Shown: positions 45,487-56,522, counted from the stretch's first letter. The stretch: 64,000 nucleotides of DNA from Arthrobacter sp. 31Y (GCF_000526335.1 NZ_JAFW01000001.1:3782001-3846000), one strand, 5' to 3'. Translations and numbers: made by a program. Notes: generated by a model not told the origin, from the sequence alone.

Positions 45487-45759
45487 GTGCATCACTTGAT
45501 TCTTGCCCTGACCGTCACTCCGTCGCCCGATCCCACGGGCACGCTGCGGCCTGGCCTGTCCGAGGATCAGGTGACGCCCGGTACGTGGGGCTTCGTCCTC
45601 ACGGCCTTCATCGTGATTCTGACCACATTCCTGATCGTGGACATGGTTCGCAGGATTCGCCGAGTCCGCTACCGTGCCCAGGTTGAGGAAGCGCGCCTGG
45701 CTGCCGAAGCTGGTGACGAGGCAGGGGAAGGTAACTCCACCGAAGACGGACCCCGCTGA
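45487..45759 (+). CDS. Small single-pass membrane protein
   Basis: A protein of about 90 residues. It has an outside N-terminus of ~30 residues with TPSPDPTG, one helix (about 33-52, WGFVLTAFIVILTTFLIVD), a basic stop-transfer stretch (RRIRRVRYRAQ) and an acidic Ala/Glu-rich cytoplasmic tail. I do not recognise a family. The GTG at 45487 has GAAGG 7 nt upstream. A TTG at 45481 is too close to that site. It follows mca and may be cotranscribed. Confidence 0.7.
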   Translation: MHHLILALTVTPSPDPTGTLRPGLSEDQVTPGTWGFVLTAFIVILTTFLIVDMVRRIRRVRYRAQVEEARLAAEAGDEAGEGNSTEDGPR

Positions 45760-45779
45760 ATTCGGCGGGAAGCCACAGC

Positions 45780-46421
45780 CTAGCTGAGCACTGCCATCAT
45801 GATTGCCACGAAGTGCGCGGCGAATGCCAGCACCGTGAAGGCATGGAAGAGCTCATGGAAGCCGAAGTGTTGGAGGCTGAAGTTCGGCTTCTTGAGGGCG
45901 TAAAACACAGCACCGGCGATGTATAGCGCGCCGCCGACGCAGATGAGTATTGCTGCCGGAGCGTTGGCGGTGAAGAACTGGGGCAGGTAGAACAGTGCTC
46001 CGCAGCCCAGCGCGATGTACACCGGCACGTAGAGCCAGCGGGGGGCGTGTGTCCACAGAATCCGGAAGAGAACGCCAACTATGGCTCCGGACCACACCAG
46101 CCATAGCAGGGTCACGGCCTGTGAGCGCTCCAGTAAGGACCATGCCAAAGGCGTGTAGCTGCCGGCGATCACCAGCATGATGTTGGTATGGTCCAGGCGC
46201 TTGAGCAGCATTCTGACCTTGGGTGACCAGTTTCCGCGATGGTAAACGGCGCTGACTCCGAACAGCAGGAAGCCCGTTAGGGCATAAATGGCTGAGGTGA
46301 TCTTGCGGTCGGGGGTAGGGGCAACAGTCACCAGGACAATCCCTGCCGCGAGTGCAAAAGGAGCAGCGACGGCGTGGATCCAGCCACGCCAGAGGGGCTT
46401 GGTTTCGAGCATCTCAGCCAT
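45780..46421 (-). CDS. trhA: Hemolysin III family (TrhA/PAQR) membrane protein
   Basis: A 213-residue protein with seven predicted helices. Conserved features are WIHAVAAPFALAAGI, SAVYHRGNWSP, LDHTNIMLVIAGSYTPLAW and FGFHELFHAFTVLAFAAHFVAI, whose His residues form the putative metal site of PAQR proteins. Relatives influence membrane fluidity. True haemolytic activity is doubtful. The ATG at 46421 is chosen; ATG at 46412 is possible. Confidence 0.88.
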   Translation of the reverse strand: MAEMLETKPLWRGWIHAVAAPFALAAGIVLVTVAPTPDRKITSAIYALTGFLLFGVSAVYHRGNWSPKVRMLLKRLDHTNIMLVIAGSYTPLAWSLLERSQAVTLLWLVWSGAIVGVLFRILWTHAPRWLYVPVYIALGCGALFYLPQFFTANAPAAILICVGGALYIAGAVFYALKKPNFSLQHFGFHELFHAFTVLAFAAHFVAIMMAVLS

Positions 46422-46431
46422 GGGACAAGAA

Positions 46432-46453
46432 TAACTTACGTTTCGGTAAGTTA
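46432..46453. promoter_or_regulatory. Candidate operator between trhA and uppS
   Basis: The perfect inverted repeat TAACTTAC-GTTTCG-GTAAGTTA (8-bp arms) lies 10 nt before the trhA ATG. The size and symmetry fit a TetR-type operator. It could control trhA, the divergent prenyl transferase gene, or both. Confidence 0.5.
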
Positions 46454-46573
46454 CCCAGTGGTAACAAATCGCGGGGCGAATTTGACCGGTGACTGCACCA
46501 GCCCGGCAGTTCGGGACGGTAGCCTTGGATGTGCGCCGTCGTCGTACAAGCAAGGAAGTCAGGTGAGAGTCCG

Positions 46574-47335
46574 GTGGAGCTGCCCGGTTTCCTCTATGGC
46601 TTCTATGAGCGCAAGCTGCTGCGCTCTCTCAAGCAAGATCGAATCCCGCGCCATATAGGCGTCATGGTGGACGGAAACCGTCGGTGGGCCCGGCAATTCA
46701 ATGCCCCCACCAGCCAAGGGCACCAAGCAGGCGCGGACAAGATCCACGAGTTCCTCGGCTGGTGCCAGGAACTCGGCGTTAAAGTAGTAACCCTGTACAT
46801 GCTCTCCACAGACAACATGAGCCGGTCCGGTGAAGAACTTGACCTCCTCATGGGCATCATTGCCAACACCCTGGACCGGCTCGACGAAGACCAGGACGTC
46901 TCGGTTCACGCCATGGGCGCGCCGGAACTCCTGCCGGAATACCTGGCCGAACGCCTCAACAAACTGACCGCGCGCACCCCGATTCACGAAAAGATCCACG
47001 TGAACGTGGCCGTGGGCTACGGCGGCCGCCGGGAAATCGTCGACGCCGTTCGGGAGCTACTGCACGACGCCGACGCCAAGGGCCGCGCCATGTCCGAGGT
47101 CGCAGATGAACTTTCGGTGGACGACATCTCCAGGTTCCTCTACACGCGCGGCCAACCCGATCCGGACCTCGTCATCCGCACTTCAGGGGAGCAACGGCTC
47201 TCAGGCTTCCTCATGTGGCAAAGCGCCTACAGCGAGTTCTACTTCTGCGAAGCTCTTTGGCCTGCCTTCCGCAAGGTCGATTTCCTCCGCGCGCTCAGGG
47301 ATTATGCCGGACGCCAGAGGCGGTTCGGCGCGTAA
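46574..47335 (+). CDS. uppS: Isoprenyl (cis-prenyl) transferase, UppS family
   Basis: A 253-residue cis-prenyltransferase making polyprenyl diphosphates for the lipid carrier of wall synthesis. The diphosphate loop is HIGVMVDGNRRWARQ (Asp33), followed by VTLYMLSTDN, and the C-terminal DLVIRTSGEQRLSGFLMWQSAYSEFYF is complete. It may make short (Z-FPP) or long (decaprenyl) products, since actinobacteria encode both. The GTG at 46574 has AGGTGAGAG upstream. An in-frame start at 46529 adds 15 unconserved residues. Confidence 0.92.
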   Translation: MELPGFLYGFYERKLLRSLKQDRIPRHIGVMVDGNRRWARQFNAPTSQGHQAGADKIHEFLGWCQELGVKVVTLYMLSTDNMSRSGEELDLLMGIIANTLDRLDEDQDVSVHAMGAPELLPEYLAERLNKLTARTPIHEKIHVNVAVGYGGRREIVDAVRELLHDADAKGRAMSEVADELSVDDISRFLYTRGQPDPDLVIRTSGEQRLSGFLMWQSAYSEFYFCEALWPAFRKVDFLRALRDYAGRQRRFGA

Positions 47336-47572
47336 CCGCCGCCCCGTCACCAAAAATTAACGTTCCCGACATGCGACTTGCCGAGCGCGGATTGCGGAAA
47401 TGAATGTGCCGGGGATTACGTTAATCCCATCAGCAGGCAAAACCGCCCGCTGATCGGGGAGGCCAGTATATGGAGCGGACTATCGCACCAGTTACAGGGG
47501 AGGCCACGCCCGGCCTTCCGGCCGAGCCGCTTCACCATTAGGCCGGGCGAACTGCCCGGGGCTGGAGTCGAT
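47336..47572 (+). promoter_or_regulatory. Structured 5' leader of phoH
   Basis: 237 nt between uppS and phoH with several nested inverted repeats. GGGATTA-CGT-TAATCCC spans 47412-47428, and ATCAGCAGGC (47429-47438) pairs with GCCCGCTGAT (47445-47454). CGCCCGGCC pairs with a later GGCCGGGCG. The density of perfect arms suggests a cis-acting RNA. I could not match it with confidence to a known riboswitch class. Confidence 0.4.
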
Positions 47573-48967
47573 GTGGCTATTTCTGAGCAACTGCCCGCAA
47601 TGGTTTCCGACGGGGAAAGTGCAGCTACCTCTCGCACCAAGCGGGTCTCACAAAAGGGGCGGACCGCACCGTCCGCTACAGGCCGCAGCTACGTGATTGA
47701 TACGTCCGTCCTGCTATCCGATCCACACGCATTGTTGCGCTTCGCCGAACACGAGGTGATCGTCCCCATCGTGGTCATCAGCGAACTGGAAGGAAAACGC
47801 CACGACCCCGAACTTGGCTACTTCGCCCGAAAAGCCCTGAGGCTCCTGGACGATCTCAGAATCGAACACGGCGGACTGGACCACGCCATCCCCATCGGGA
47901 AAGACGGCGGAATGCTCCGGGTGGAAATGAACCACATTTCCCCGGACGTGCTGCCCGCCGGATTCCGTGGAGGGGACAATGACAGCCGCATCCTGGCCGT
48001 GGCCAAGAACCTGGCCAATGAGGGCCACAACGTCACGGTCGTCTCCAAAGACCTCCCCATGCGCGTCAAAGCCTCCGCAATGGGCCTCCAAGCTGACGAA
48101 TACCGCAACGAACTCGTCAAGGACTCCGGCTGGACCGGGATGGCCGAAGTGGATGCAACCGAAGAGGAAATCACCACCCTCTACGGCCACGAACCCGCCT
48201 TCATCCCAGCCGCTGCAGAACTGCCCGTCAACACCGGGCTTGTTCTCCTCTCCAACCGCGGCTCCGCGTTGGGCCGGGTTGGGGCAGATAAGCAGGTCCG
48301 GCTCGTCAAGGGCGACCGGGATGTGTTCGGACTCCACGGTCGCTCGGCAGAGCAGCGGCTGGCCATCGATCTCCTCATGGACCCGGCAGTAGGCATCGTC
48401 TCCATCGGCGGGCGCGCCGGCACCGGTAAATCCGCACTCGCCCTCTGTGCGGGCCTGGAAGCGGTCCTAGAGCGCCAGGAACACCGCAAAGTAGTGGTGT
48501 TCCGTCCCCTCTACGCCGTGGGCGGCCAGGAACTCGGCTACCTCCCCGGCTCCGAATCGGAAAAGATGAACCCCTGGGCGCAGGCCGTGTTCGACACCCT
48601 CGGTGCATTGGTGAGCCAGGAAGTCGTCGAAGAAGTCATGGACCGGGGCATGCTCGAAGTCCTGCCGCTGACCCACATCCGCGGGCGATCGCTCCACGAC
48701 GCCTTCGTGATTGTGGACGAAGCACAGTCACTCGAGAAAAACGTCCTCCTCACCGTGATGAGCCGCATCGGACAAAACTCCAAAATCGTCCTCACCCACG
48801 ATGTCGCCCAGCGTGACAACCTCCGTGTGGGGCGGCACGACGGCGTCGCCGCAGTAGTGGAGACCCTCAAGGGCCACCCGCTGTTCGGGCACATCACACT
48901 GACCCGGTCCGAGAGGTCGCCGATTGCTGCCCTGGTGACTGAGTTGCTCGAAGGGGCTGAAATCTAG
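47573..48967 (+). CDS. PIN domain-PhoH ATPase fusion (PhoH2-type)
   Basis: A 464-residue protein. After ~35 basic, Ser/Thr-rich residues comes a PIN-type RNase domain ([54 protein letters not shown]). From about residue 270 a PhoH-like ATPase domain follows, with Walker [12 protein letters not shown] and Walker [13 protein letters not shown]. PhoH2 proteins couple RNA unwinding to RNase activity. The GTG at 47573 has CTGGAG 5-6 nt upstream. The ATG at 47600 is an alternative. Confidence 0.9.
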   Translation: MAISEQLPAMVSDGESAATSRTKRVSQKGRTAPSATGRSYVIDTSVLLSDPHALLRFAEHEVIVPIVVISELEGKRHDPELGYFARKALRLLDDLRIEHGGLDHAIPIGKDGGMLRVEMNHISPDVLPAGFRGGDNDSRILAVAKNLANEGHNVTVVSKDLPMRVKASAMGLQADEYRNELVKDSGWTGMAEVDATEEEITTLYGHEPAFIPAAAELPVNTGLVLLSNRGSALGRVGADKQVRLVKGDRDVFGLHGRSAEQRLAIDLLMDPAVGIVSIGGRAGTGKSALALCAGLEAVLERQEHRKVVVFRPLYAVGGQELGYLPGSESEKMNPWAQAVFDTLGALVSQEVVEEVMDRGMLEVLPLTHIRGRSLHDAFVIVDEAQSLEKNVLLTVMSRIGQNSKIVLTHDVAQRDNLRVGRHDGVAAVVETLKGHPLFGHITLTRSERSPIAALVTELLEGAEI

Positions 48968-49030
48968 GTTCTTTCCGGGGCCGTGGTCCGGTTCGCCGGG
49001 CAACGGCCCTTCGCCGTCGCTTAGACACGC

Positions 49031-49078
49031 CACATAGGAACCCTTCCGGTCGCTGGGCGACCTTCGGGGTTCGATGTG
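49031..49078. terminator. Long hairpin between phoH and a convergent GNAT gene
   Basis: An interrupted stem: CACAT, GAACCC and GGTCGC in 49031-49053 pair with GCGACC, GGGTTC and ATGTG in 49057-49078. There are small internal loops and a TGG loop. It lies between convergent genes, so a bidirectional terminator is likely, although no T-tract is present. The remaining gap (48968-49130) shows no other feature. Confidence 0.55.
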
Positions 49079-49130
49079 TCGCGATGCGCTCCTCTGCGAA
49101 GGACCGCAGCTCGGCTCGTGGATCCAGCGG

Positions 49131-49775
49131 TTAGAGCGTGAGGTAGGTTTTCAGCTCTTCGTGGCCTTGGACTTTTAGGGTCCAGTCGGGGCGTTTGAAG
49201 GTGGTGGGGGTTAGGCGGACTCTTTGGACTTCCTCAACTTTTTCGCCCCAGCCGTCGCGGAAAATGCCGTTGAGTTCGTAGCCGAGGCTGGTGGAGACGC
49301 CTAGGGACTTCTGGTTCCAAGCGGCAGCCTCGGACTCGGCTACTTCGGCGCCCAAGTAATCAAACGCGAAGCTCACGACGGCGGCACGCATCTCTTTGCC
49401 GAAGCCCCGGCCCTGCGCGGCCTGCTTCAGCCAAGAGCCCGTGCTGACGGTCTTGAGGGTGCTGAAGTTCTTGGCGCCGATGTCCTGGACGCCCAGGAGC
49501 TCATCGTCGTTCCAGACTCCGAGGAGGAGGGTCCAGGAGTCCTTGGTGAAGTTAGCCCGGCAGCGCCAGTACCACTGGGCCATGTTCGGTGCGAGTTCGT
49601 GGTCCGGAAGTTCCGCCCACGGCATGCTGAACGGGCTCTTTCCTGGTGGGTGAATGCCGGAACGCGCAGCCGCTATGGCTGAAGGGATGTCTTCGTCCAG
49701 AACGGGACGGATGGTCAGCCTCGGAGTGGTGAGGCTGAGTCCGAACGGGGGCCAAATTTCTGCCAGCGATGTCAT
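49131..49775 (-). CDS. GNAT family N-acetyltransferase (RimJ/RimL-like)
   Basis: A 214-residue acetyltransferase of the RimJ/RimL type. The N-terminal TTPRLTIRPVLDEDIPSAIA is typical, the acetyl-CoA loop is QAAQGRGFGKEMRAAVV, and WNQKSLGVSTSLGYELNG is the conserved end of the fold. The substrate may be a protein N-terminus or a small amine and cannot be read. ATG at 49775. Confidence 0.88.
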   Translation of the reverse strand: MTSLAEIWPPFGLSLTTPRLTIRPVLDEDIPSAIAAARSGIHPPGKSPFSMPWAELPDHELAPNMAQWYWRCRANFTKDSWTLLLGVWNDDELLGVQDIGAKNFSTLKTVSTGSWLKQAAQGRGFGKEMRAAVVSFAFDYLGAEVAESEAAAWNQKSLGVSTSLGYELNGIFRDGWGEKVEEVQRVRLTPTTFKRPDWTLKVQGHEELKTYLTL

Positions 49776-49806
49776 CGCCGTAGCTTAGCGCGGAACACGC
49801 TGCTGT

Positions 49807-50574
49807 TCAGGCGGCCGGACCGATGTCCCACGAGATGTGGCGGCGGACGTCCGTGAGATTCATCGACTCTGCCAGGAAAAGGTCATCCAGCATGTACTCG
49901 TCCACTGCCAGGATCTTGAGCCAGTGACCTTTGCCTGAGGAGTCGCCGTCCAGGCTTTGGCTGGCGACGCAAACGCCTGTGCCAGCGTCGATCCGGATCA
50001 GTGTCCGGCCCGGGTAGATCAGCGGTTCCCCTGGATCTGATGGGACGTATGTGCGGCTTGGCGTGACGATTGTTTCCAAGGCCAGACGGCCCTCATGGTC
50101 CACCTCGCGCGGTTGCTCAAGGAAGACAGGGTTTGTATCCGGGAATTCCAAGGGGACCGGGGCCTTGCCGGCAAGTTCCACGGGATCGAGCGCGGCAGCG
50201 AGGCGACCGTTGCCAAAGGAGGGCTCCCCGTACTCGGCTTCGGGGCGTCGGCGGACGAGGCCGGCGTCGTCATATACCGGCGTGACCAAGTGGGCCGGAA
50301 GCAGCCACGAACGGCGCGTGGAACTGACGTAACGATCATCCCGGGAATCGTTGATGCCGGTGGTGCTGTGCAGCAGCTGGCCGTCCGGAGTCTCAAGACG
50401 GAGAGCACCGGGACGCCTGAGCCATGCCCGGACGATCGTGGCACCGGAAGCGGGCCGCTCAAGGTACTCGAAGCGGAGGCTGGTCCACTTCCACGGCGAA
50501 GAACGGCAAAGATTGCGGAATGTGGAGGACAAGTCAAAACCTGGTCCACCTGCACTGTATCGCCCCATATCCAC
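49807..50574 (-). CDS. Conserved hypothetical protein, unrecognised
   Basis: A 255-residue soluble protein I cannot assign. There is no signal peptide or membrane helix. It is rich in Arg, Pro and acidic residues. The segment RPGALRLETPDGQLLHSTTGIND and the late RTLIRIDAGTGVCVASQSLDGDSSGKGHWLKILAVDEY look like beta-rich repeats and loosely recall LolA-like folds. This is only an impression. Codon usage matches the neighbours. The start may be the codon at 50574 or the ATG two codons later. Divergent from the A24 peptidase gene. Confidence 0.7.
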   Translation of the reverse strand: MDMGRYSAGGPGFDLSSTFRNLCRSSPWKWTSLRFEYLERPASGATIVRAWLRRPGALRLETPDGQLLHSTTGINDSRDDRYVSSTRRSWLLPAHLVTPVYDDAGLVRRRPEAEYGEPSFGNGRLAAALDPVELAGKAPVPLEFPDTNPVFLEQPREVDHEGRLALETIVTPSRTYVPSDPGEPLIYPGRTLIRIDAGTGVCVASQSLDGDSSGKGHWLKILAVDEYMLDDLFLAESMNLTDVRRHISWDIGPAA

Positions 50575-50629
50575 AGTTTACCCAAGCGTTCAAGCTGGTC
50601 CGGTGGCCAAAGCGGGATAGCATCCGAAG

Positions 50630-51181
50630 GTGATCCGACGACTTTCAGACCTCTGGACCGGCAGCCCGCTGGGCTTCTGGCTGGTGCTGGCAGCCTGCCT
50701 GTACTTCGTGGCCATGGCCGTGCGGCTGACAGTGATAGATGTCCGGAGCCACCTGCTGCCTAACCGCATCGTGTTTCCCTCGTATGCGGTGGCCGGGGTG
50801 CTTCTGCTGGCTGCCGCGATCTCGGCCTCGTTCGGTGATGCGGCCACGGAGGACGCTGCTGCGGCTGTGCTCTTTGGCGTGCCCGGGCTGGGCGTTATTG
50901 CCGGCGGCGCCGTGCTCTGGTTGTTCTACTTCGTGCTGCGTCTCATTCACCCTCCAGGGATGGGCTTCGGCGACGTGAAACTGGCGGGCGTGTTGGGCCT
51001 CTACCTGGGATATCTGGGATGGAGCCACGTCTTTGCCGGAACGTTCGCGGCCTTCCTGTTGGGAGGGCTGTGGAGCTTGGGCATCTTGATAGCCCGGCGT
51101 GGCACGCTGCGCTCGGCCATACCGTTTGGCCCGTTCATGCTGGCCGGAGCGGCGGCAGCCATGGTGCTTCTGCCCGCTTAG
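50630..51181 (+). CDS. A24 family prepilin peptidase (short form)
   Basis: A 183-residue membrane aspartyl protease with about six helices. The two catalytic Asp positions are Asp38 in VIDVRSHLLPNRIVFP and the GxGD-type Asp in GMGFGDVKLAGVLG. It lacks the N-terminal methyltransferase domain of full PilD, as in TadV/FppA-type peptidases. No pilin or secretion genes are in the window, so its substrate is encoded elsewhere. GTG start at 50630. Confidence 0.88.
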   Translation: MIRRLSDLWTGSPLGFWLVLAACLYFVAMAVRLTVIDVRSHLLPNRIVFPSYAVAGVLLLAAAISASFGDAATEDAAAAVLFGVPGLGVIAGGAVLWLFYFVLRLIHPPGMGFGDVKLAGVLGLYLGYLGWSHVFAGTFAAFLLGGLWSLGILIARRGTLRSAIPFGPFMLAGAAAAMVLLPA

Positions 51182-51306
51182 CAACCCACGTGCAGGACCA
51201 ACTGCGGCCAAATTGCAACGCTCGCCGTATTCTCCCTGTTCACCGGGCTGCGTCATGCTTAGCCCAGCGACTCACACGCAACGATTGAACTGAAGGAAAG
51301 CTGACC

Positions 51307-51783
51307 ATGGGTGCACCAGAATTCGTGCTCAAACTGCGGGAAAAGATCGGCAACGATCCCCTCTGGCTGCCGGCCGTGCGGGGAGTGGTGTTCGACGATG
51401 ACGGCAGGGTCTTGTTGGGCCAGCGTGCCGACAATGGTCACTGGACCCTCATCACCGGAATGCTTGAGCCCGGGGAGCACCCCGCCCCTGGTTTGGTGCG
51501 CGAGATCTTTGAGGAAACGGCGGTGGTGGCCGAGACCGAGCGCATCATCGGCGTCGGCGTTGTAGGGCCGGTGACCTTCCCCAACGGTGACGTGTGCGAT
51601 TTCCTGGACATCACGTTCCGGTGCCGATACATCTCGGGAGAGGCGCAGGTGAACGATGACGAATCCCTGGCCGTTGGGTGGTTCGCGTTGGAGGACCTTC
51701 CGGAGATGAGTGCCGGAAACCTTGAAGCCATCAGGCTTGCCACGGAGCCCGAAGGCCCCGTGGCGTACCAAGTGGAGGACTAA
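51307..51783 (+). CDS. Nudix hydrolase
   Basis: A 158-residue hydrolase of nucleoside-diphosphate-linked compounds. The Nudix box spans GMLEPGEHPAPGLVREIFEE plus TAV. It fits Gx5Ex7REUxEExGU except that the late Gly is Ala. The metal-binding Glu residues are kept, so activity is plausible. The N-terminal LPAVRGVVFDDDGRVLLGQR is typical. The ATG at 51307 has GAAGGAAAG upstream. It converges with the MFS gene with only 2 nt between stops. Confidence 0.9.
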   Translation: MGAPEFVLKLREKIGNDPLWLPAVRGVVFDDDGRVLLGQRADNGHWTLITGMLEPGEHPAPGLVREIFEETAVVAETERIIGVGVVGPVTFPNGDVCDFLDITFRCRYISGEAQVNDDESLAVGWFALEDLPEMSAGNLEAIRLATEPEGPVAYQVED

Positions 51784-51785
51784 CG

Positions 51786-54143
<2,358 letters not shown>

Positions 54144-54160
<17 letters not shown>

Positions 54161-54198
54161 AAAGTAAAGTTTTGCACTCTCGGCTGGAAAGTGCAAAA
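54144..54198. promoter_or_regulatory. TetR operator candidate with three half-sites
   Basis: TTTTGCACT (54170-54178) and AGTGCAAAA (54190-54198) form a perfect 9-bp inverted repeat around 11 nt, just before the TetR start. A further copy, TTTGCACT, lies at 54144-54151 at the very start of the gene. The arrangement suggests autoregulation of the tetR-MFS operon. Confidence 0.65.
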
Positions 54199-54205
54199 AG
54201 GGGTT

Positions 54206-54270
54206 GGAGTTTTTGTACAGCTAATGACCTTCAGGAGGGGGCTTCGGGGCATCTGCTGTACAAAAACTCC
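54206..54270. repeat. Perfect 16-bp inverted repeat with 33-nt loop
   Basis: GGAGTTTTTGTACAGC (54206-54221) and GCTGTACAAAAACTCC (54255-54270) are exact reverse complements. The element lies between the fumC terminator and the TetR operator. It may be a regulatory hairpin, part of the promoter region, or a small mobile relic. Confidence 0.75.
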
Positions 54271-54274
54271 GGGT

Positions 54275-54322
54275 ACGACGACGGCCGGTACCTTTCAGGC
54301 GAAAGGTACCGGCCGTCGTCGT
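54275..54322 (-). terminator. Intrinsic terminator of fumC
   Basis: A perfect 22-bp stem (54275-54296 / 54301-54322; left arm begins ACGACGACGGCCGG) has an AGGC loop. It lies 23 nt after the fumC stop. On the minus strand it is followed by ACCCGGAGTTTTTG. Confidence 0.88.
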
Positions 54323-54344
54323 GCTGGGAGTTTTAGGCCAGAAG

Positions 54345-55772
54345 CTAGGCCTTGTGTGCCGGGGAGGTCATGGTGGTGACGTCCAAAGCCTTGTCGAGCT
54401 GTGCCTCGGTGACCTTGCCTTCGCCCTCGCCGACGAAGCCGAGCTTCTCGGTTGCCTGGCGGATGGTCAGGCTTTCCTTGACGGCGATCTTGGCGATCTT
54501 GGCAGCATTCTCGTAACCGATGTACTTGTTCAGCGGCGTGACGATGGACGGGGAAGCCTCGGCCAGGAAGCGGGCACGCTCGACGTTGGCGGTGATGCCA
54601 TCGATCATCTTGTCGGCCATGACGCGGCTGGTGTTGGCCAGCAGGCGGATGGATTCAAGCAGGTTGGCGGCCATGACGGGGATGCCGACGTTCAGCTCGA
54701 AGGCGCCGTTAGTGCCGGACCAGGCAATGGCGGTGTCGTTGCCGATCACCTGGGCGCACACCATGATGGACGCTTCGCAGATGACAGGGTTGACCTTGCC
54801 CGGCATGATCGAGGAGCCCGGCTGAAGGTCCGGGATGGCGATTTCGCCGAGGCCGGTGTTGGGGCCGGAGCCCATCCAGCGGAGGTCGTTGTTGATCTTC
54901 ATGAAGGAGATCGCGATGTTGCGCAGCTGGCTGGAGCCCTCGATGAGGCCATCGCGGTTTGCCTGGGCCTCGAAGTGATCGCGGGCTTCAGTCAGGGGCA
55001 GTCCGGTGTCAGCGGCCAGAAGCTCAATGACGCGCTCCGGGAAGCCGGCCGGGGTGTTGATGCCGGTGCCAACAGCGGTGCCGCCGAGGGGAACTTCGGC
55101 AACGCGGGGGAGTGCGGCGTTGATGCGCTCAATGCCGTAGCGGACCTGCGCGGCGTAGCCACCGAATTCCTGGCCGAGCGTGACGGGCGTGGCATCCATA
55201 AGGTGCGTACGGCCCGACTTGACGACGTCCTTGAACTCAACGGCCTTGCGGGTCAGGGATGCTGCCAAGTACTCGAGGGCCGGGATCAGATCATTGATCA
55301 GCGCCGAGGTAGCGGCAACGTGCACGGACGTCGGGAAGACATCGTTGGAGGACTGGGATGCGTTCACGTGGTCGTTCGGGTGGACAACTTTGTCACTCCC
55401 GGCAGCGGCAAGGGCGCGCGATGCGAGCTCTGCGATGACCTCGTTGGTGTTCATGTTGGAGGACGTGCCCGAGCCGGTCTGGAAGACGTCAATCGGGAAG
55501 TCGCCGTCGTACTTGCCGGTTGCAACCTCATCGGCAGCTGCGGCAATAGCCTCGGCGAGCTCACCATCGAGCACCCCCAGTTCGGCGTTCGCCAGTGCGG
55601 CTGCCTTCTTGACGCGGGCCAGGGCCTCGATGTGGGTGCGCTCAAGCGTCTTGCCGGAGATCGGGAAGTTCTCCACAGCACGCTGCGTCTGGGCGCGGTA
55701 CAGGGCGTTCACGGGGACGCGAACTTCGCCCATCGTGTCATGTTCAATACGGAACTCAGTGGTGGAAGTCAT
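54345..55772 (-). CDS. fumC: Fumarate hydratase class II
   Basis: A 475-residue tetrameric TCA-cycle enzyme interconverting fumarate and malate. The signature [16 protein letters not shown] is present, with [16 protein letters not shown] and [11 protein letters not shown] as active-site segments and [21 protein letters not shown]. Iron-independent type. ATG at 55772. It complements sdhCDAB at the start of the window but is not linked to it. Confidence 0.97.
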   Translation of the reverse strand: MTSTTEFRIEHDTMGEVRVPVNALYRAQTQRAVENFPISGKTLERTHIEALARVKKAAALANAELGVLDGELAEAIAAAADEVATGKYDGDFPIDVFQTGSGTSSNMNTNEVIAELASRALAAAGSDKVVHPNDHVNASQSSNDVFPTSVHVAATSALINDLIPALEYLAASLTRKAVEFKDVVKSGRTHLMDATPVTLGQEFGGYAAQVRYGIERINAALPRVAEVPLGGTAVGTGINTPAGFPERVIELLAADTGLPLTEARDHFEAQANRDGLIEGSSQLRNIAISFMKINNDLRWMGSGPNTGLGEIAIPDLQPGSSIMPGKVNPVICEASIMVCAQVIGNDTAIAWSGTNGAFELNVGIPVMAANLLESIRLLANTSRVMADKMIDGITANVERARFLAEASPSIVTPLNKYIGYENAAKIAKIAVKESLTIRQATEKLGFVGEGEGKVTEAQLDKALDVTTMTSPAHKA

Positions 55773-55825
55773 GGGGCTAGCTTATGGCGATTGGACGCCG
55801 CACAGAAAACCCGGAGGGGAGTGCT

Positions 55826-55855
55826 ACGTGCTCCGGCGCTGAGGCCGGAGCACGT
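55826..55855 (-). terminator. Hairpin after the carbonic anhydrase gene
   Basis: A perfect 12-bp stem ACGTGCTCCGGC (55826-55837) / GCCGGAGCACGT (55844-55855) lies 5 nt beyond the carbonic anhydrase stop. There is no T-tract on the minus strand. Confidence 0.65.
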
Positions 55856-55859
55856 GCTC

Positions 55860-56474
55860 CTAGAGCTTGCCGATCCCGGAAACGAGGGCCGCACGGCCCT
55901 CATCGAGCTTGTAGGACAGGCCGATGACGGCAACCCGGCCGTCGTCGATGGCGTCGGAAATCACACGCGAGCTGTCGGCCAGGCGGGCAGCCGTCTGCTT
56001 GACGTGCTCCACCACCATGTCATTGACGTCGTCCTGGTTGTTCCGCTTGGCGGTCAGCACCGACGGCGTGATGCGCTCGACGAGGTCGCGGATGAAGCCG
56101 GGAGGCATGTCACCGGTTTCCACAGCGGCCTTGGTGGCCTTCACGGCACCACAGCTGTCATGGCCGAGGATGACGATCAAGGGAACGCGAAGCTCGCTGA
56201 TGCTGTACTCAAGGGAGCCCAGAACTGCGTCGTCAATGACCTGGCCGGCAGTGCGCACCACAAAGGCGTCACCCAAGCCCAGGTCAAAGATGATCTCAGC
56301 AGCAAGCCGGGAATCCGAGCAGCCAAAGATCACGGCAAAGGGATTCTGGTTCTCGATGAGCGAAGATCGTCGCGAAGCATCCTGGTTGGGGTGCATGGAT
56401 TCGCCGGAAACAAAGCGTTCGTTGCCCTCGCGGAGACGGCGCCACGCCAGGGCTGGAGTCAGGTAAGTAGGCAC
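55860..56474 (-). CDS. Beta-class carbonic anhydrase
   Basis: A 204-residue zinc enzyme hydrating CO2. Zinc ligands are Cys52 in FGCSDSR, and His105 and Cys108 in LGHDSCGAV. The Asp54/Arg56 dyad in CSDSR is intact. Residues VVRTAGQVIDDAVLGSLEY match the fold. GTG start at 56474. It probably supplies bicarbonate for carboxylases. Confidence 0.93.
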   Translation of the reverse strand: MPTYLTPALAWRRLREGNERFVSGESMHPNQDASRRSSLIENQNPFAVIFGCSDSRLAAEIIFDLGLGDAFVVRTAGQVIDDAVLGSLEYSISELRVPLIVILGHDSCGAVKATKAAVETGDMPPGFIRDLVERITPSVLTAKRNNQDDVNDMVVEHVKQTAARLADSSRVISDAIDDGRVAVIGLSYKLDEGRAALVSGIGKL

Positions 56475-56522
56475 GAGCCTTACTTTACGACGCGGACACT
56501 GCAGTCCGTGAAACTGTTGCGC

